In this document: positions 34,771-46,504 of the stretch, in pieces
Layout of the letters: each line of letters starts with the position of its first letter
Position numbering within the stretch: the stretch's first letter is position 1
Origin: Prostheceraeus crozeri
Taxonomy: Eukaryota; Platyhelminthes; Polycladida; Euryleptidae
Assembly: GCA_907163375.1 (NCBI GenBank)
Contig: CAJQUW010011508.1
Location: 372,001-436,000 of the forward strand
Reading direction: 5' to 3'
DNA length: 64,000 bases
Made by a program: the position numbers and the translations under genes
The notes under the pieces: generated by a model
What the model was told of the DNA's origin: nothing
Seen by the model: only the letters and a program-made list of their open reading frames with translations
Databases searched by the model: none

Positions 34771-37087
34771 AATGATCGTAACTAGTGAGCTAAATTACTA
34801 TGATAAGCACGCTGTTGATGGACAGGCAGGTCAGCATTCAATTATATGTTCTTGTTTTAATGACTAGACTTGTTTACCTGAAAGAATTTGACAGTGGTGT
34901 TTGTTAATTACTCACTTTCGTGATTCACTCACCCAGTATCAGACCGTTTCACAAATAATTGTACAAAAAACAGCACATCTTTAAATGTAATTTTCATGTT
35001 GAAATGCTGTTTCAATTTTAATGACATCGTTTTTCAATTTCATGTGCCATAGATTGTTTTAGCATGTAGTTTGCTTTCACAAGTGGTCAGTTGTAGTCAG
35101 TAGGCCTTAGGAAAAAAATGAGTCTTTTTCTTTGGTGCAGGATTTTGACCTGAAGACGATAGAGTTTTGCTAATAAAAATTGACTGACAAGCAGCTTTTT
35201 CATGATGTAAAATTTTATGATTCGTTGATTGCCCAAAAAGATGCAGTACTAATACGTTTTACCAAAAAATTGTTGCTAAAAATGTCTGACAATTTTTTAT
35301 TCAAGATGCTCAAATTCAATTAACTTTACACCATGCTATGTATGTGTTTAGTACTTTATATTGGCGGAGCGTGACGCTTTACCTACCACGGTGACTTTAC
35401 ATAGCCATTGATCACGGGATGTTTTATCTATTCGTGACAGCTGCGTTGTACCATAGATAAAAGGGTTAAAACTTATTTCGTGAATTATGCAATGTGCGCT
35501 CGTATGTAATTCCAAACTATAGATGAGATGTTTTACAACAAACTGGAATTGGTATTAGAAGAAGATTCCTTCACTTGATAAAGTGCACAACGTTTTTGAG
35601 TATCTCAAGCAGGAAATGTGATTTACGTATTGAACAAGTGTATTCTTTAGTCATGCAAAAAGCATAAAGACAACAGAGAAAACGGTGGATACGAAAGAGA
35701 ACTTTGTTAGTTGGATTCTTGAGCTTGATATTGTTCTTCTAGCTTCTTCACGCTAGGAGTCCATTTCGTCAGTGCCCTTCGAATATCTCCACGATCTGTG
35801 ATATTGATCCGATTCCATGATTTAGTAAACAGCTTGTTCACAGAAGAGGCCTATACTCGGGAAGATGGGATATAGGGAAAGTCAGCAGCAGAAATTCTAC
35901 CATTGACCGAAGGTACGGTTGTGATGCTGCAATAGAAGGACGCGTCCACATGACATTGAAACCTTCGTGTTTGAATTTGACATAGGCCTCTCAGTCGTTG
36001 CGGAGCTCCAGGAAGTTGTCCTGCTGATCAGGCTCAGCTGCAGATACATGTACATCAAAATCAAATTGATTAATGATCCAATCTGGGACAGACATCGTGA
36101 AGATGTCGTGGCACAGGGATTTCAGTTATTTTGCATTCAAATTCATAGCCATTTGTCGCTCAAAAGGCAGATCACCGACCATCCATCGCCCATCGACTTC
36201 GCGCCACCCTTCTGAGACGCACAATCGTCCATCGTGTATACAGTATTACGTTCAATATTCGATGTATCAGTCATTTTTCAGTTCTGACTTGCTGCTAAGT
36301 CCCGTCTGTCAATCGTTCTATTATTGACAACTAGAAGAATGTTATTTTTTGGAAAAGAAGCTAAGTCATGCTGTTGCATGTGCGGACCTAAATGTCAAAT
36401 TATAAATGTTAGCAAAAATCACAGTGAAGCATTGTGTCGGACTTTATTGAGCGGTTGCATCGTCGATTGCTAGCCTCGCCAGCGGCACATGTCGCACAGA
36501 GTGGGCTTTCTTCCAAATAGTTAAAGAAGAATGTAGATACCTGCTTTGTTTCCATATTGCAATGAGATGGCTGAAATGGCTGCAGTGACACTATTGTTAT
36601 TAGCTTAATAACATCTTCACAATTCGCAACGTGTAAATCCATTTTCTTCATAATATTACGGATCCTTCAAATGAAGAGTCATTGTTAAGCAATCGGATGT
36701 AATCATCACGTGAGTCATCGATCATTGCGGGCAGTCATTCACACTTTTCCAAAATGTCTTATTTTCACTGCGAATGGGTTGAAAGCAAGCTTCTGACATG
36801 TCGCTGGCATTGTGTTGAGAGGAGATGCATTTTCAAGATGTGAAAATGCTCATTTAATATACCCTTCATATATCCTATACTATGCAACACATCGGCGTCA
36901 AGTGAATTACAAACTTTTTGCTTTTTTGATCCTTTTCTGAAACGTGTTACTGCTCTATAAAATACAGCAACTGATCAAAGCTTTTCAAAATATGGCGTCT
37001 CATATGCCTTCTCTTTAATTTTGTATTTCTCAGTTGGCATAATTCCTAACAGAGACTGAGTCATATGTGATTAGTTTTGACTATCGG

Positions 37088-37350
37088 AAGGACCCAGGTG
37101 CAAGAGATCTTTCGTTTTTTATTTTTCAAAATAATGCTATTCGACATATACATATATATATATATCGACCTATATAACACTATATATGTCGACATTGTTT
37201 GGCCAGCATCCACCAGCCATGATCACGATAAATTAGCAAATACCTAATCTTTTTTTTGTCGTGATCATGGTTGATGGACGCTAGCCAAAAACGTCAGACA
37301 GTATCATTTTGAAAAATTTAAAACGAAATATCTCTTGCACCTGGGTCCTT
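37088..37350. mobile_element. Hairpin MITE, copy in A1
   Basis: Ends AAGGACCCAGGTGCAAGAGA and its complement form nearly full-length inverted arms; the left arm is lengthened by a TA-rich tract (37143-37190). Inner arms include CCAGCCATGATCACGA and its near complement. No clear target duplication. A decayed relative is seen near 8045-8090. Confidence 0.75.
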
Positions 37351-37698
37351 AAGCTTATCAAAGCTCATCAGTTGGTATAGCTTGACTGGAGGAGAAAAGT
37401 GCTATTCTTTTTTAGTAAAAGCTTGAGGGAAGATGACGAGCCCATGCAGCAAAGGTGTCCCTAGGCAGAAGATCAAAGGAGAAGATGCAGAAAATTGAGG
37501 AAGGAAAGGTGGGAATGACAAATGAATATAACTAAATAGCTAAGTAGTTGTGAAACAGCATAGTGAAAAGAGAGATACTGCATATAATTCACAGTCATGT
37601 AACTAAGTAGGCTAATGACACAAACACTGAAAATAAGGTGGTAAACAGATGCTGGGATATAAAATGTATAATAACTAAGTGAGAGCCAATAACTGTGC

Positions 37699-38085
37699 CA
37701 TGTAGGAACTGTAGGAAACGCTTGAAGAAATGAGAATACCTTTTTTCTCAAATGTTGTTGCTGTACACTCCTGATTGAGCAATTTCGGCGATGCTGGCTT
37801 ATCAGCTGCTGATGAGGAAGATATGTAGGCAGATATACCACAAATGAGCACTTCAGAAGCAGAAGGACAAATGTAATTCAAATCACAACTGTTGAACGAA
37901 TTGAACACATCGTTCCAAGGAAAGTGACCAAGAAATCTCCCTGAACGCCAAAGACGTCTCCTAGGTTTTTGAGAAGAAGTCTCAAGAGTCGTGGACGTTA
38001 AAGTAGTCAAACAGTGGTCAGAGATGCCCACAGCCACTTCGAACGATCTTGAATGGCGGATCAACCTTATGAACTGCATTAAAGG
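37699..38085 (-). pseudogene. LINE endonuclease/linker fragment
   Basis: Minus-strand frame 38079-37675 contains VAVGISDHCLTTLT, the end of an APE-type endonuclease (SDH is its catalytic motif), then FLGHFPWNDVFNSF and a PASPKLLNQEC segment like the linker before the polymerase in CR1-type LINEs. It starts exactly where the A1 homology ends, so it belongs to the spacer absent from copy 2. Confidence 0.65.
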
Positions 38086-39374
38086 CTTATCATTGACAAT
38101 GCTTCAAAGTTGATATCGAGGTCTAATACTAATAATCTTAGGTAATTTGTAAATCACGTGGTGGTTTCACATCGGCGGTACATACGCATATAAATTAGAT
38201 ACCGTTAGATCTACCAATAGCAATCCTTAACATAGCCATTACTTCAGTCATTATCACAAAGTCATGATTTAAGTTTGAATCATCATTCAATGATAACTTT
38301 AAAATCAATATGAAATGATTTTGACTATGTAGTTTCGTGATTTTCATGGCAACGATCATTATTTTAATGTCATTATGCTGAGTATGAGGATATCACTAAT
38401 TTGAAGTTTGCCAGAGAACAGATTGACTGATCGACAAAACTTACATTTTCTTTGAGCTGATACCACCATTCGTAAAAGCTTAGACTTACTCCAGCGCTAA
38501 TGTAAAGAATTATGAAGTTGTGTGCAGTTGACCGTCAGCAAGCATTGCATTACTCACAAGTAAAATCAATTAAAGTTATGAATCTAGTGATATTGCTCCA
38601 AATGCTATCGAAATTCGAGATAAATAGTAGCACCTGAAAGCTTTTTAAAAGTCGGATTCAATACTGATAATCCAAATGTCCAAAATTGAAAGAAATGACC
38701 AAAAATTTTGGATTTCTAATTTTCACCTCAACTAACCAGGCACTGGCATAATTAATGAATTAAACTTGTCGTATGTTTTCAATTGATTTTCGTTAAATCT
38801 TATTTGTGATGTTTTTTAGAAAAGTCAGCTAATTTTAATATCAACCCAATGAGGAAACTGATGGATGGATCATGCTGCCAGTCAATTTTCATTAGAAAGT
38901 TAGTCGTATTCATGTTGAAATTCAGTGTCAAAGGAAGCCTTCAAATTTCTTATGTGAATTCTACTGAGTATAACTACACTATTAAGCAAAAACTAGGTCA
39001 AAAGTATCTACTTAATATACGGTAATAATATTTCAAATATTTTCTGATATGAAAGAATGTTGCAGGGCAATATTTTATATTTTATCTTGCTCTTCTGGGT
39101 AGGCCAAGATAAACTTTCATAGGAATATTCGCATGATCAGCTATTCTATGAATCCAGGCCGGCATGAAAATCGCAGAAATTCACGTCCAGTTCGCGGACT
39201 CGGATTTTCTTTGCCTTCTGGCTTCTATTTTATGTTGAATTTTATTGAATGAATGGATCGACTTTAGTTGTTTCATCAAGATACCTTCACTGTGGCCGAG
39301 TTTCATATATCGCAGAATCATTGTAAGGTACTCAACATATAATACTTACTTAACAAGTATTGGGTTTGACCCGA

Positions 39375-39425
39375 CTTCGATTTGAACCCGTGTCAGCACA
39401 ATAAATGCTTTATGTCCAATGTATA
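39375..39425 (-). repeat. Possible SINE head
   Basis: Minus-strand GGGTTCAAATC is a good B box; an A-box-like TGGACATAAAG lies about 25 bases upstream but is a weak match. Tentative. Confidence 0.3.
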
Positions 39426-40639
39426 CTTATTTTCCATGGGGTCTACGAAAATTCTTAAATTCGCTGTATAACTATCCCTAGATCTAAGAATCACTAAGTA
39501 TTCAAAATTCATAAAAGCTGTGGATTGATGAAATTGACTGATCTTAACATTGCAATTCATTCATGATGTCAGATCATGTAATTCTACAATTCTATCATAA
39601 CATTTAGCATAAAATATGAGCAAAATCTAATTCTATAAGTTGACAAGTGCTGCCAGAAATTCAAAATGCAGTTTGAGTACTATCGGCGCCTTTGATATAA
39701 ACGATCACTCGTACAAGCTCTAGCTACCTCCGTCTTTCCGCATTTTTTGATCTTGGATCACATATGTTTGAAGTTGTCAACTACTTTAGTTGTTCTCTTA
39801 AACCTATTATTAAAAGCTATTCTTTTTTTCTCTCTTATCCGATCCTTTCCGCAGAAATACTGGCTATTAATGTATCTGACTAGATACCGGGTATCGAAAA
39901 TTGCATCTCAACCAAAATCAAGGTTATTCAGTCATGGGGTGGAACTGTTTGACATATTTCCCACAGTGCCGTTATGGTGATATTGCTTGGACAAAGCTGC
40001 TGTCTATGCAGTCAAATTATATGTATATATGATAGCTTTTATTTAATGGTTTAGATATTTGCGTTGTAAGTGCGTAATTGCACGATCACCTGTTTTTCGC
40101 ATCTTTGTGGTTAGGGTTTCGATAATTGCTTGAAATAACAAGTCAAAATTTCTCACATGCTTCCGCCCATTTTACGTCGTTTCAAACGTATACCACAGAT
40201 TGCTCAACGGGAAACCGATGAGTGCATTGACGCCTACATGCTGAAATCCTACGTGAAATCTTATGATAAGTGTGCAAATAATAGCCAAGTATCCAGTTGG
40301 AATGTTAATAGCATCTCAAACAAAATTGATAGAGACGGGCGTATTTTAGAAATTGTGAACTTAGTGAGTTTTCAATTGAAGACATCCTGAGAACGGCAAT
40401 CATGATCAAAGAGAGAATTATTTGAAAGTACTTTGAGTGAGTGGTTAGATGGAAATATTTGTTAATGAGACTCAAGTTTCAAGTTCATCGTCATCTTGAA
40501 TTACTTAATGAATTCAGAATTTAGTTCTCTCTGTAGCTTTGTCCTCTGATATTCAGATAGGTGTGGCATTTCCAGTGTAGAACTAATCATTACTTCTTGC
40601 ATGCATAATTTCAAATTGAGGATTACAATGAGATGTAGA

Positions 40640-40700
40640 GGCTTAGTAGCTTCGCGGTACTGTTGTCTCTGTGTCTGGAAAACTGAGGTTTGAACCTAGG
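40640..40700 (+). repeat. tRNA-like SINE head
   Basis: A box TAGCTTCGCGG (40647-40657) and B box GGTTTGAACCT (40687-40697) stand 29 bases apart. Both fit pol III internal promoter consensus. The arms do not fold into a convincing tRNA. Confidence 0.5.
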
Positions 40701-41293
40701 TCCGGTCAGACAAAAGACTCAAAAATGTACAACACTGTGTCCTCACAACGCTTCTTCCTAGCGGTGAGCGCTAGATAATGCTAGTGGATGTTGAAAAGAC
40801 GACGTTATCAATGCGTTCACTAGCAAACACTGACACTGTGTGTACCGCGTTGAGCAGCTGTCTGAATCAATGGGCTTTTGATGATTGCGACCACATTCAC
40901 CGAAAGGATCTAGAACGACTTTAACGTGATTGACATACAGTCAGCAACGATAGCACATTTTATATGTTCGCCCTAAAGGAGGTGAGATATTTTCCAATAT
41001 TTAGACCTGTAGAATGCATTGTATGTATCTTGCATAGCGGCAAGTTTTGATGTCAAAGTTGTTAAGTCGGTATCTCTGAGGTACGAAACAATTCTAAAAT
41101 TCATTAAACCATGTTCTGAGCTCTAAGGAACAACCTGTAAAAATGATACTATTCAATGTAAATAATTACACTTATCGTCTAGCCAACTAAGCCAGCTTTG
41201 AATTTATTCATAACAACGTAAGAAATTCAGCACTTAAATTCATTTATACCGTACGTCCTAGTGGCATTGTGAAATTCATATTTTAATTATTCA

Positions 41294-44200
41294 TGATTTT
41301 AATATATATAGTAATATATGTAGTCATATATAGTAATTTCTTTCTTTCTACTGATTGACTTGTTTGTTCAATTTATAAAACTTCCTTGAAATAGCTGCAG
41401 AACGATTGCATTTCTACGAAAAATAGAGCTCAGCGCTTATTTGAAGCGATCAAAGATACACCGCTATCATCTCACTTCTTATCAAATTATTTTGATTATT
41501 CCTTATTCATCATATTAGGCGAGTAAAATGAATAATTCGAAAACTATGTCATTTAAACTCGTCATTTGAGAATCAAAGTCCAACGAATTTTGATCGCTTG
41601 TAACACGCTCGAATATCTGCTAGTGAAAGACACTCACTACACCCTTTGTCCTCTAAATATTGCAGAATTTGCACTATCAATTATTCTCAACGTACATGCT
41701 CCTACTCGGAAGCACATTAGTCGATATAACTCACTTCCGTTTAGCCGAACTCCTTCTATCCCACTGTCATTCCTTCAATGCAGAGTGCTTGGCAACTTAA
41801 TGTTTCAAAGTTGCATTAATTCGTCATACACGCATGAAGACTGATTTACAGAAAACTCCGACTTAATTTTCGTATTGCTTCCTGATTCACTCAGTACTAG
41901 AAAATCTGCAAGATATTTGCTTTCTCGCTTCGGCGTGGTCTTTCATAAAATTGACTGTATTCAGATTGTGTTGATATTGGAAAACCATGTGTGGAGTTGC
42001 TTTCAAATCTGCTTGATTATACTGAGCGGGTAAATAGTAATAAACTCGGCAATACCATTTCAAAAATTAGGAAAATGGATCAAATTTTTTCCCTTGCTAG
42101 AGGGATTAGCTGAATTGTAAGTTAAGCACTAAGAAATGGTCTATTTTAGTCGCAAATTGTGTCTTGTCACATTTAATCTATGGAAACTAAAAGTAAAAGG
42201 TTTGATATCTATTCCTTTACTACTTACACAACCTTTACAAAGGGTTTCAACTTCTAAATTGATTTTCAGGAATGTAAAATGTAATTGTGTGCAGCCATTC
42301 AGTTAACATAACGTCGAGTCAACAACTTGACCTAAGTTTAAAATGGAATATTCCTATCAGTCGGTCATCGCTAGCCAACATTTGCAACATAACGGGCAAT
42401 TTTCATCTCATGCAAAAACTCCGACCAAATTCCTCAATTTTATAGATTCAAATAGATATTCAGAAGAAATTAACCATGACGGCATGAATGTAATGTACAA
42501 GTATCCTATTTCGATCAATAGGATGCACAAAATTATTACTTGGAGGACGATCATGCCGGCCAGGACCTGAATATCCACAAGAAGCGTGCCCATTCTGCCA
42601 AATTCTATGTCTTCTTATACAGTTATTGATGTCTTGAATTTTCTAATTAAATTAGGTTTATCGAAGTCCCTTTCTTTGATATGACAGAAATACGGGATAT
42701 GAAAAAGTAGGGATATGAGGAATTTTTTAAATAAGCCGTAGCTATTTCCCAAAGTTTTGAAAATCAATCAATCATTCCACTCACGAATAACATGTCTCGA
42801 AACTGAATGAGAATTTTAGTTCACTTTGATAAATTCTTCAGATATTCTGACTCAAATATCAAGATAATGTATGATAAAGGAATATAATTCTGAAGACAAG
42901 TGTTTCAGTAGACAAGTGAGGTTGGATGTTTAGCAAAGGAATGTCTGTCAGGAATCTGTTGACAAAATATGATGAAATGGCAGATAAAGCATGTCGCCAA
43001 TGGGTGACCTAGGGTAACTGAAAGACATTCAGAACAGCGATGTTGCGCCTTCAGGTTTCTGCGCGGAAAGAGAGAAAATTGTTCATCTGCCGGGATTTTC
43101 TATCAGTTGAGCAATTTCATCGTTGGAGGAAGACTTATATGTAGGCCTGCGAGGAGGATAGATGATGATTTCATTTCAAAGATATTACGAAGCACTTCAT
43201 TTTCCATGTTTATCGATGACGGCTTTAACAATTTTTCAGGCGTGGTGGGTAATTGTCATTATCTACGAGTGTGCTGTAGGTAAAAAAAACATGTTCTGAA
43301 CCTTAGTACATCATGAGGTAGAAGACGCTTCTACTCAATATCAGGTCGCGTGAAACTCAACTGTCTGTGAAAGCTAAGCTGACGTAATACGAGTAATTAT
43401 TTCATTGCTGATATTGTTGAAAAAAAGTACCGAATATATTAGAGGAGATGCTGCTTGCAGCATGAATGCAATTCGGAACATCTTGCCGTTTCTGAATGTG
43501 ATCCCGGAATTGAAAATCTGTTGGGAGATGTTTTCAGCCATTAATGCGAGTTTTGAAGGCAGCATCAGCATGATTCATGAACACACAGGAGTTACATGTC
43601 ATATCATTCGTCGCTGGCTTCAAATTCATGATGCTTTACTTGTCATACGAATACATGACAATTGTGGTTGTATTCATTAATCAACTTCCTTCGAACAGAA
43701 GGAAAGAAGACAGTGCAACTCACAAGCCTACACGTATTTCAAATCTTGAAACAAAGCTATCTTTTGGCGCACATGTGCTTTCTTGCTTTTGCCTTGAAAC
43801 CATTGAAATATTTAATTTTTAAACACGACTTCAATGTACGAAGCCAGATATTTGCAAACTATTCATCGATCATCGAGTTGCTGACGAACGTCAATCGTCC
43901 TGATTAATTTCCATGAAAAAAATTTATCAAAGAAAAAATCTCGAATGATCATGGAACGAAAATTCGCATGAGAGAAAAATCAAAAAGAAAATAATTCTGA
44001 AATTTCTCCAAAAAAAGTCTGTCAAAATTGAAATCAAATGCGCATATGGAAGTCCGTGAGAACATCAAGTCCCTTTCCGTCACGGCAACTACTTATATGA
44101 TGAAGTTTCCACTCCGTAGTGATGCTTTATTGAATGCCCAAGTCGCAGATTTGCAATAACGGACTACAGTGTTGTGGTCAGGTGTCGGGTACTTTGCTAA

Positions 44201-46493
44201 CAAATTACCCAAAAGTTCGTCTAGAGATGTCCCACACGAGTCATTCCTGAAATACCAGACATCTCCAGTCAGGAGTACTCAGTGAGGGAGCTCGGATTGA
44301 AGAAGTGTGGCACTAATGGCGAATGTTTAAAGATGTAGATGATTCCTTTCTGTACAAGTAGTTAGCTACTCTCATGCTGGCAATCCTCACTATCCCACAC
44401 AGTAATGGCGATAGTGAAATACTCTTAAATGTGGTCAGGAAAAACAGAACTGACTTTCGATCTTCAATGTCAATTCCACCTTTAGAGTAATTATTAATCA
44501 AGAAGTTTGGTGGGCGTGTGTCACTTGCTTGCGACATTTTAAAGAGGTGCAAAAGTACTACTTATAAATCATCGCAAAAATAGTCTGAAAAAATAACAAA
44601 ATATCGATTTCATTAAAATCATTCATGTGATGACACCTATTGTGCGTGTATACATAATGTGCTAAAAATTCTATTTAATAGGATTCGCAGTTTTCATCTT
44701 TGGACGAAAAGGCAAGCAAGTGATCACTCCTTCTTTCTACTGACCAAAACGACGTATAATTAAATGAAATGTACAAATGCCGAACGTTTCGGGAATTCTC
44801 CCCTCCTCAGTGGCGTTAACTAAATGGTCAAAGTTCACAAAATTGCTTTGAAAAAGAAACCTGTTAATTGCAAAAACCTCCTGTTGGCGACCATCACCTA
44901 TATTTAGTAGAATAACACGGTGGCTTTTCTAAACTTAACGAGTCTAAACACTTCTTAGTGAATGAATGTTTTTTTTTCGGATTCCCGAAAATAATAATGC
45001 GATTAAATAGCAGAATATTAGTAGATTTTAGAATTTTTGTGTGTATCATTTTAATATATTTAGTTTCAACAAAGTATTCAGAATAATGTTGATTTTTAAA
45101 TATATGTGGTATAGTTTGCATACCGGATGATAATAGGTATATCCTGATTTTGTAGATGCGAATTTTGGTAGGTCCGTTACATCCACTGTATTTGCTTTCT
45201 GATACATTCGCATAGCACTTAGCACACACCTTTCGAGTCATGAGATTGTTGAACCGAACAGGCCTACTTCTAAAGATCGATACAGATAGCATGATCCGAC
45301 TCTGAATGAACTGTTAGTGATCAAATCGTTCTATGATCTCTCGAAATTTTACTAGTGTAATATAATAACGATCCAATCGGCAATCTCCTTCGACACCGTT
45401 TCTGAGACTCACGATCAGAATATCATGCTTACAAATAACTGAAGAAGCAAGACGCAGAATCACATGCATCCCTCTTGTTTCCCAACCGATAACTTCATTT
45501 TTGACAGTGACTTTTGATTTTTTTATTGTGAAATAGGCAATACCACGTCTGTTTGATAAGGGTACTACGTAAATCATTTTATTAAACTCAGCGCAGTTTG
45601 TAAAACTTTGTTCAGCAGAAGCATTTGAGCACCACCACCTGTTGTATTCTCTCTGTTATGAAGTTTGATTTTATTGATAGAATTCTTGATAGCAAGTGTG
45701 ATCGACAACTGCTAATATCTGAAGTTACACTTGTTGATCATATCCGCCGCGTAATAAGGCTAGTCAATACTTTAAGCTTTGCTAATTGGTTCATTTATGC
45801 ATATTCTGACTCTGAATCGAAACACGCCTACTAACAAGTTTATATTATGCTCATCAATACAAAAATGTTGCCTGCATGTTGGGAAATATAGTTAATAAAT
45901 CCCCTTTAAAATTTCACTCTTTGTATTTTAATCATTGATGTTATGTACATTATCACATTTAGGAAAGTAAATCACATAGTAATTGTGTCTCACTAATTTG
46001 TATAAAATCATGATATGAAAAATATTGTCATAATTTCCAACTACCAAATCTCTTTAAACGTCAGTGAAGAGTACTTACACAGGCGTGCAATATGTTGCTA
46101 ATGCCGATGTTTGTTAGTTTGCATACGTAAACCATCAAATGTTTATTTCAGCCATTGTTTGTCAGCACATTTTTGACAATGATTTGTTTTCGTCACATGC
46201 CTCAGATGGAGATTACTAATTAGATTAAATTTAGGGCTAGCCATTCCGGAGTATTTCTCTCAATGCCGGCAATTCATTACAGAGTATTGTTGAAACCAGT
46301 ATTAAAAACAAATAGCAACAAGCATGATAATTCATTCTCTAAATCTATTTGGAATGCCTACGTAGTCACTTGTCCTAAAACCCAATAGTCATTTACGTTT
46401 TGTTCAAACTCGTTGCACATAATTGGATCAGGCTTTACCACGGTAAATATAATGAGTAGGCACATACATGTAATATTCGAAAGTTCGATTAAA
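41294..46493. other. B1 segment: no recognised gene
   Basis: Open frames at 41566-41844, 42343-42570, 43405-43907, 44313-44552, 44894-45292 and 45314-45577 are all short and domain-free. The minus frame 44894-45292 differs in length from its duplicate (51952-52299) because a T-run has nine bases in one copy and eight in the other, so it is probably non-coding. The rest are equally unsupported. Confidence 0.5.
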
Positions 46494-46504
46494 GATACAT
46501 TTTA

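Larger units (their letters stand above)
38086..41293. other. Rest of the spacer present only in copy 1
   Basis: AT-rich DNA without recognised genes. Contains two tRNA-like SINE heads (39375-39425 and 40640-40700). The open frame 40157-40390 has no known domain. Confidence 0.45.
36041..46493. repeat. Tandem duplication, copy 1 (A1-spacer-B1)
   Basis: Copy 1 consists of A1 (36041-37698), a 3.6-kb spacer (37699-41293) and B1 (41294-46493). A1 and B1 recur in the same order and orientation in copy 2. The alignments are almost gapless (1658/1659 and 5200/5199 bp), with sparse substitutions and homopolymer indels, so identity is around 99%. It lies entirely in ATP7 intron 2 and contains no exon of that gene. 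Confidence 0.95.

Noticed and set aside
37140-37190. TA-rich tract as a replication or promoter element
   Set aside because: It is a microsatellite-like tract inside one arm of a MITE and is duplicated with it.
43374-43907. Hydrophobic open frames on both strands that looked like pieces of a seven-helix receptor (for example ASPLIYSVLF on the minus strand)
   Set aside because: The resemblance is to a few residues only, several frames are equally hydrophobic, no splice-consistent set of exons emerges, and the duplicate copy adds no independent evidence of selection.
44894-45292. 132-residue minus open frame with two CxxC-like cysteines
   Set aside because: Its duplicate at 51952-52299 is frame-shifted by one base in a T-run, and no known domain is visible.
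45314-45577. 87-residue minus open frame preserved in both duplication copies
   Set aside because: Preservation is expected from the very high overall identity of the copies; no ribosome or splice context or domain supports it.
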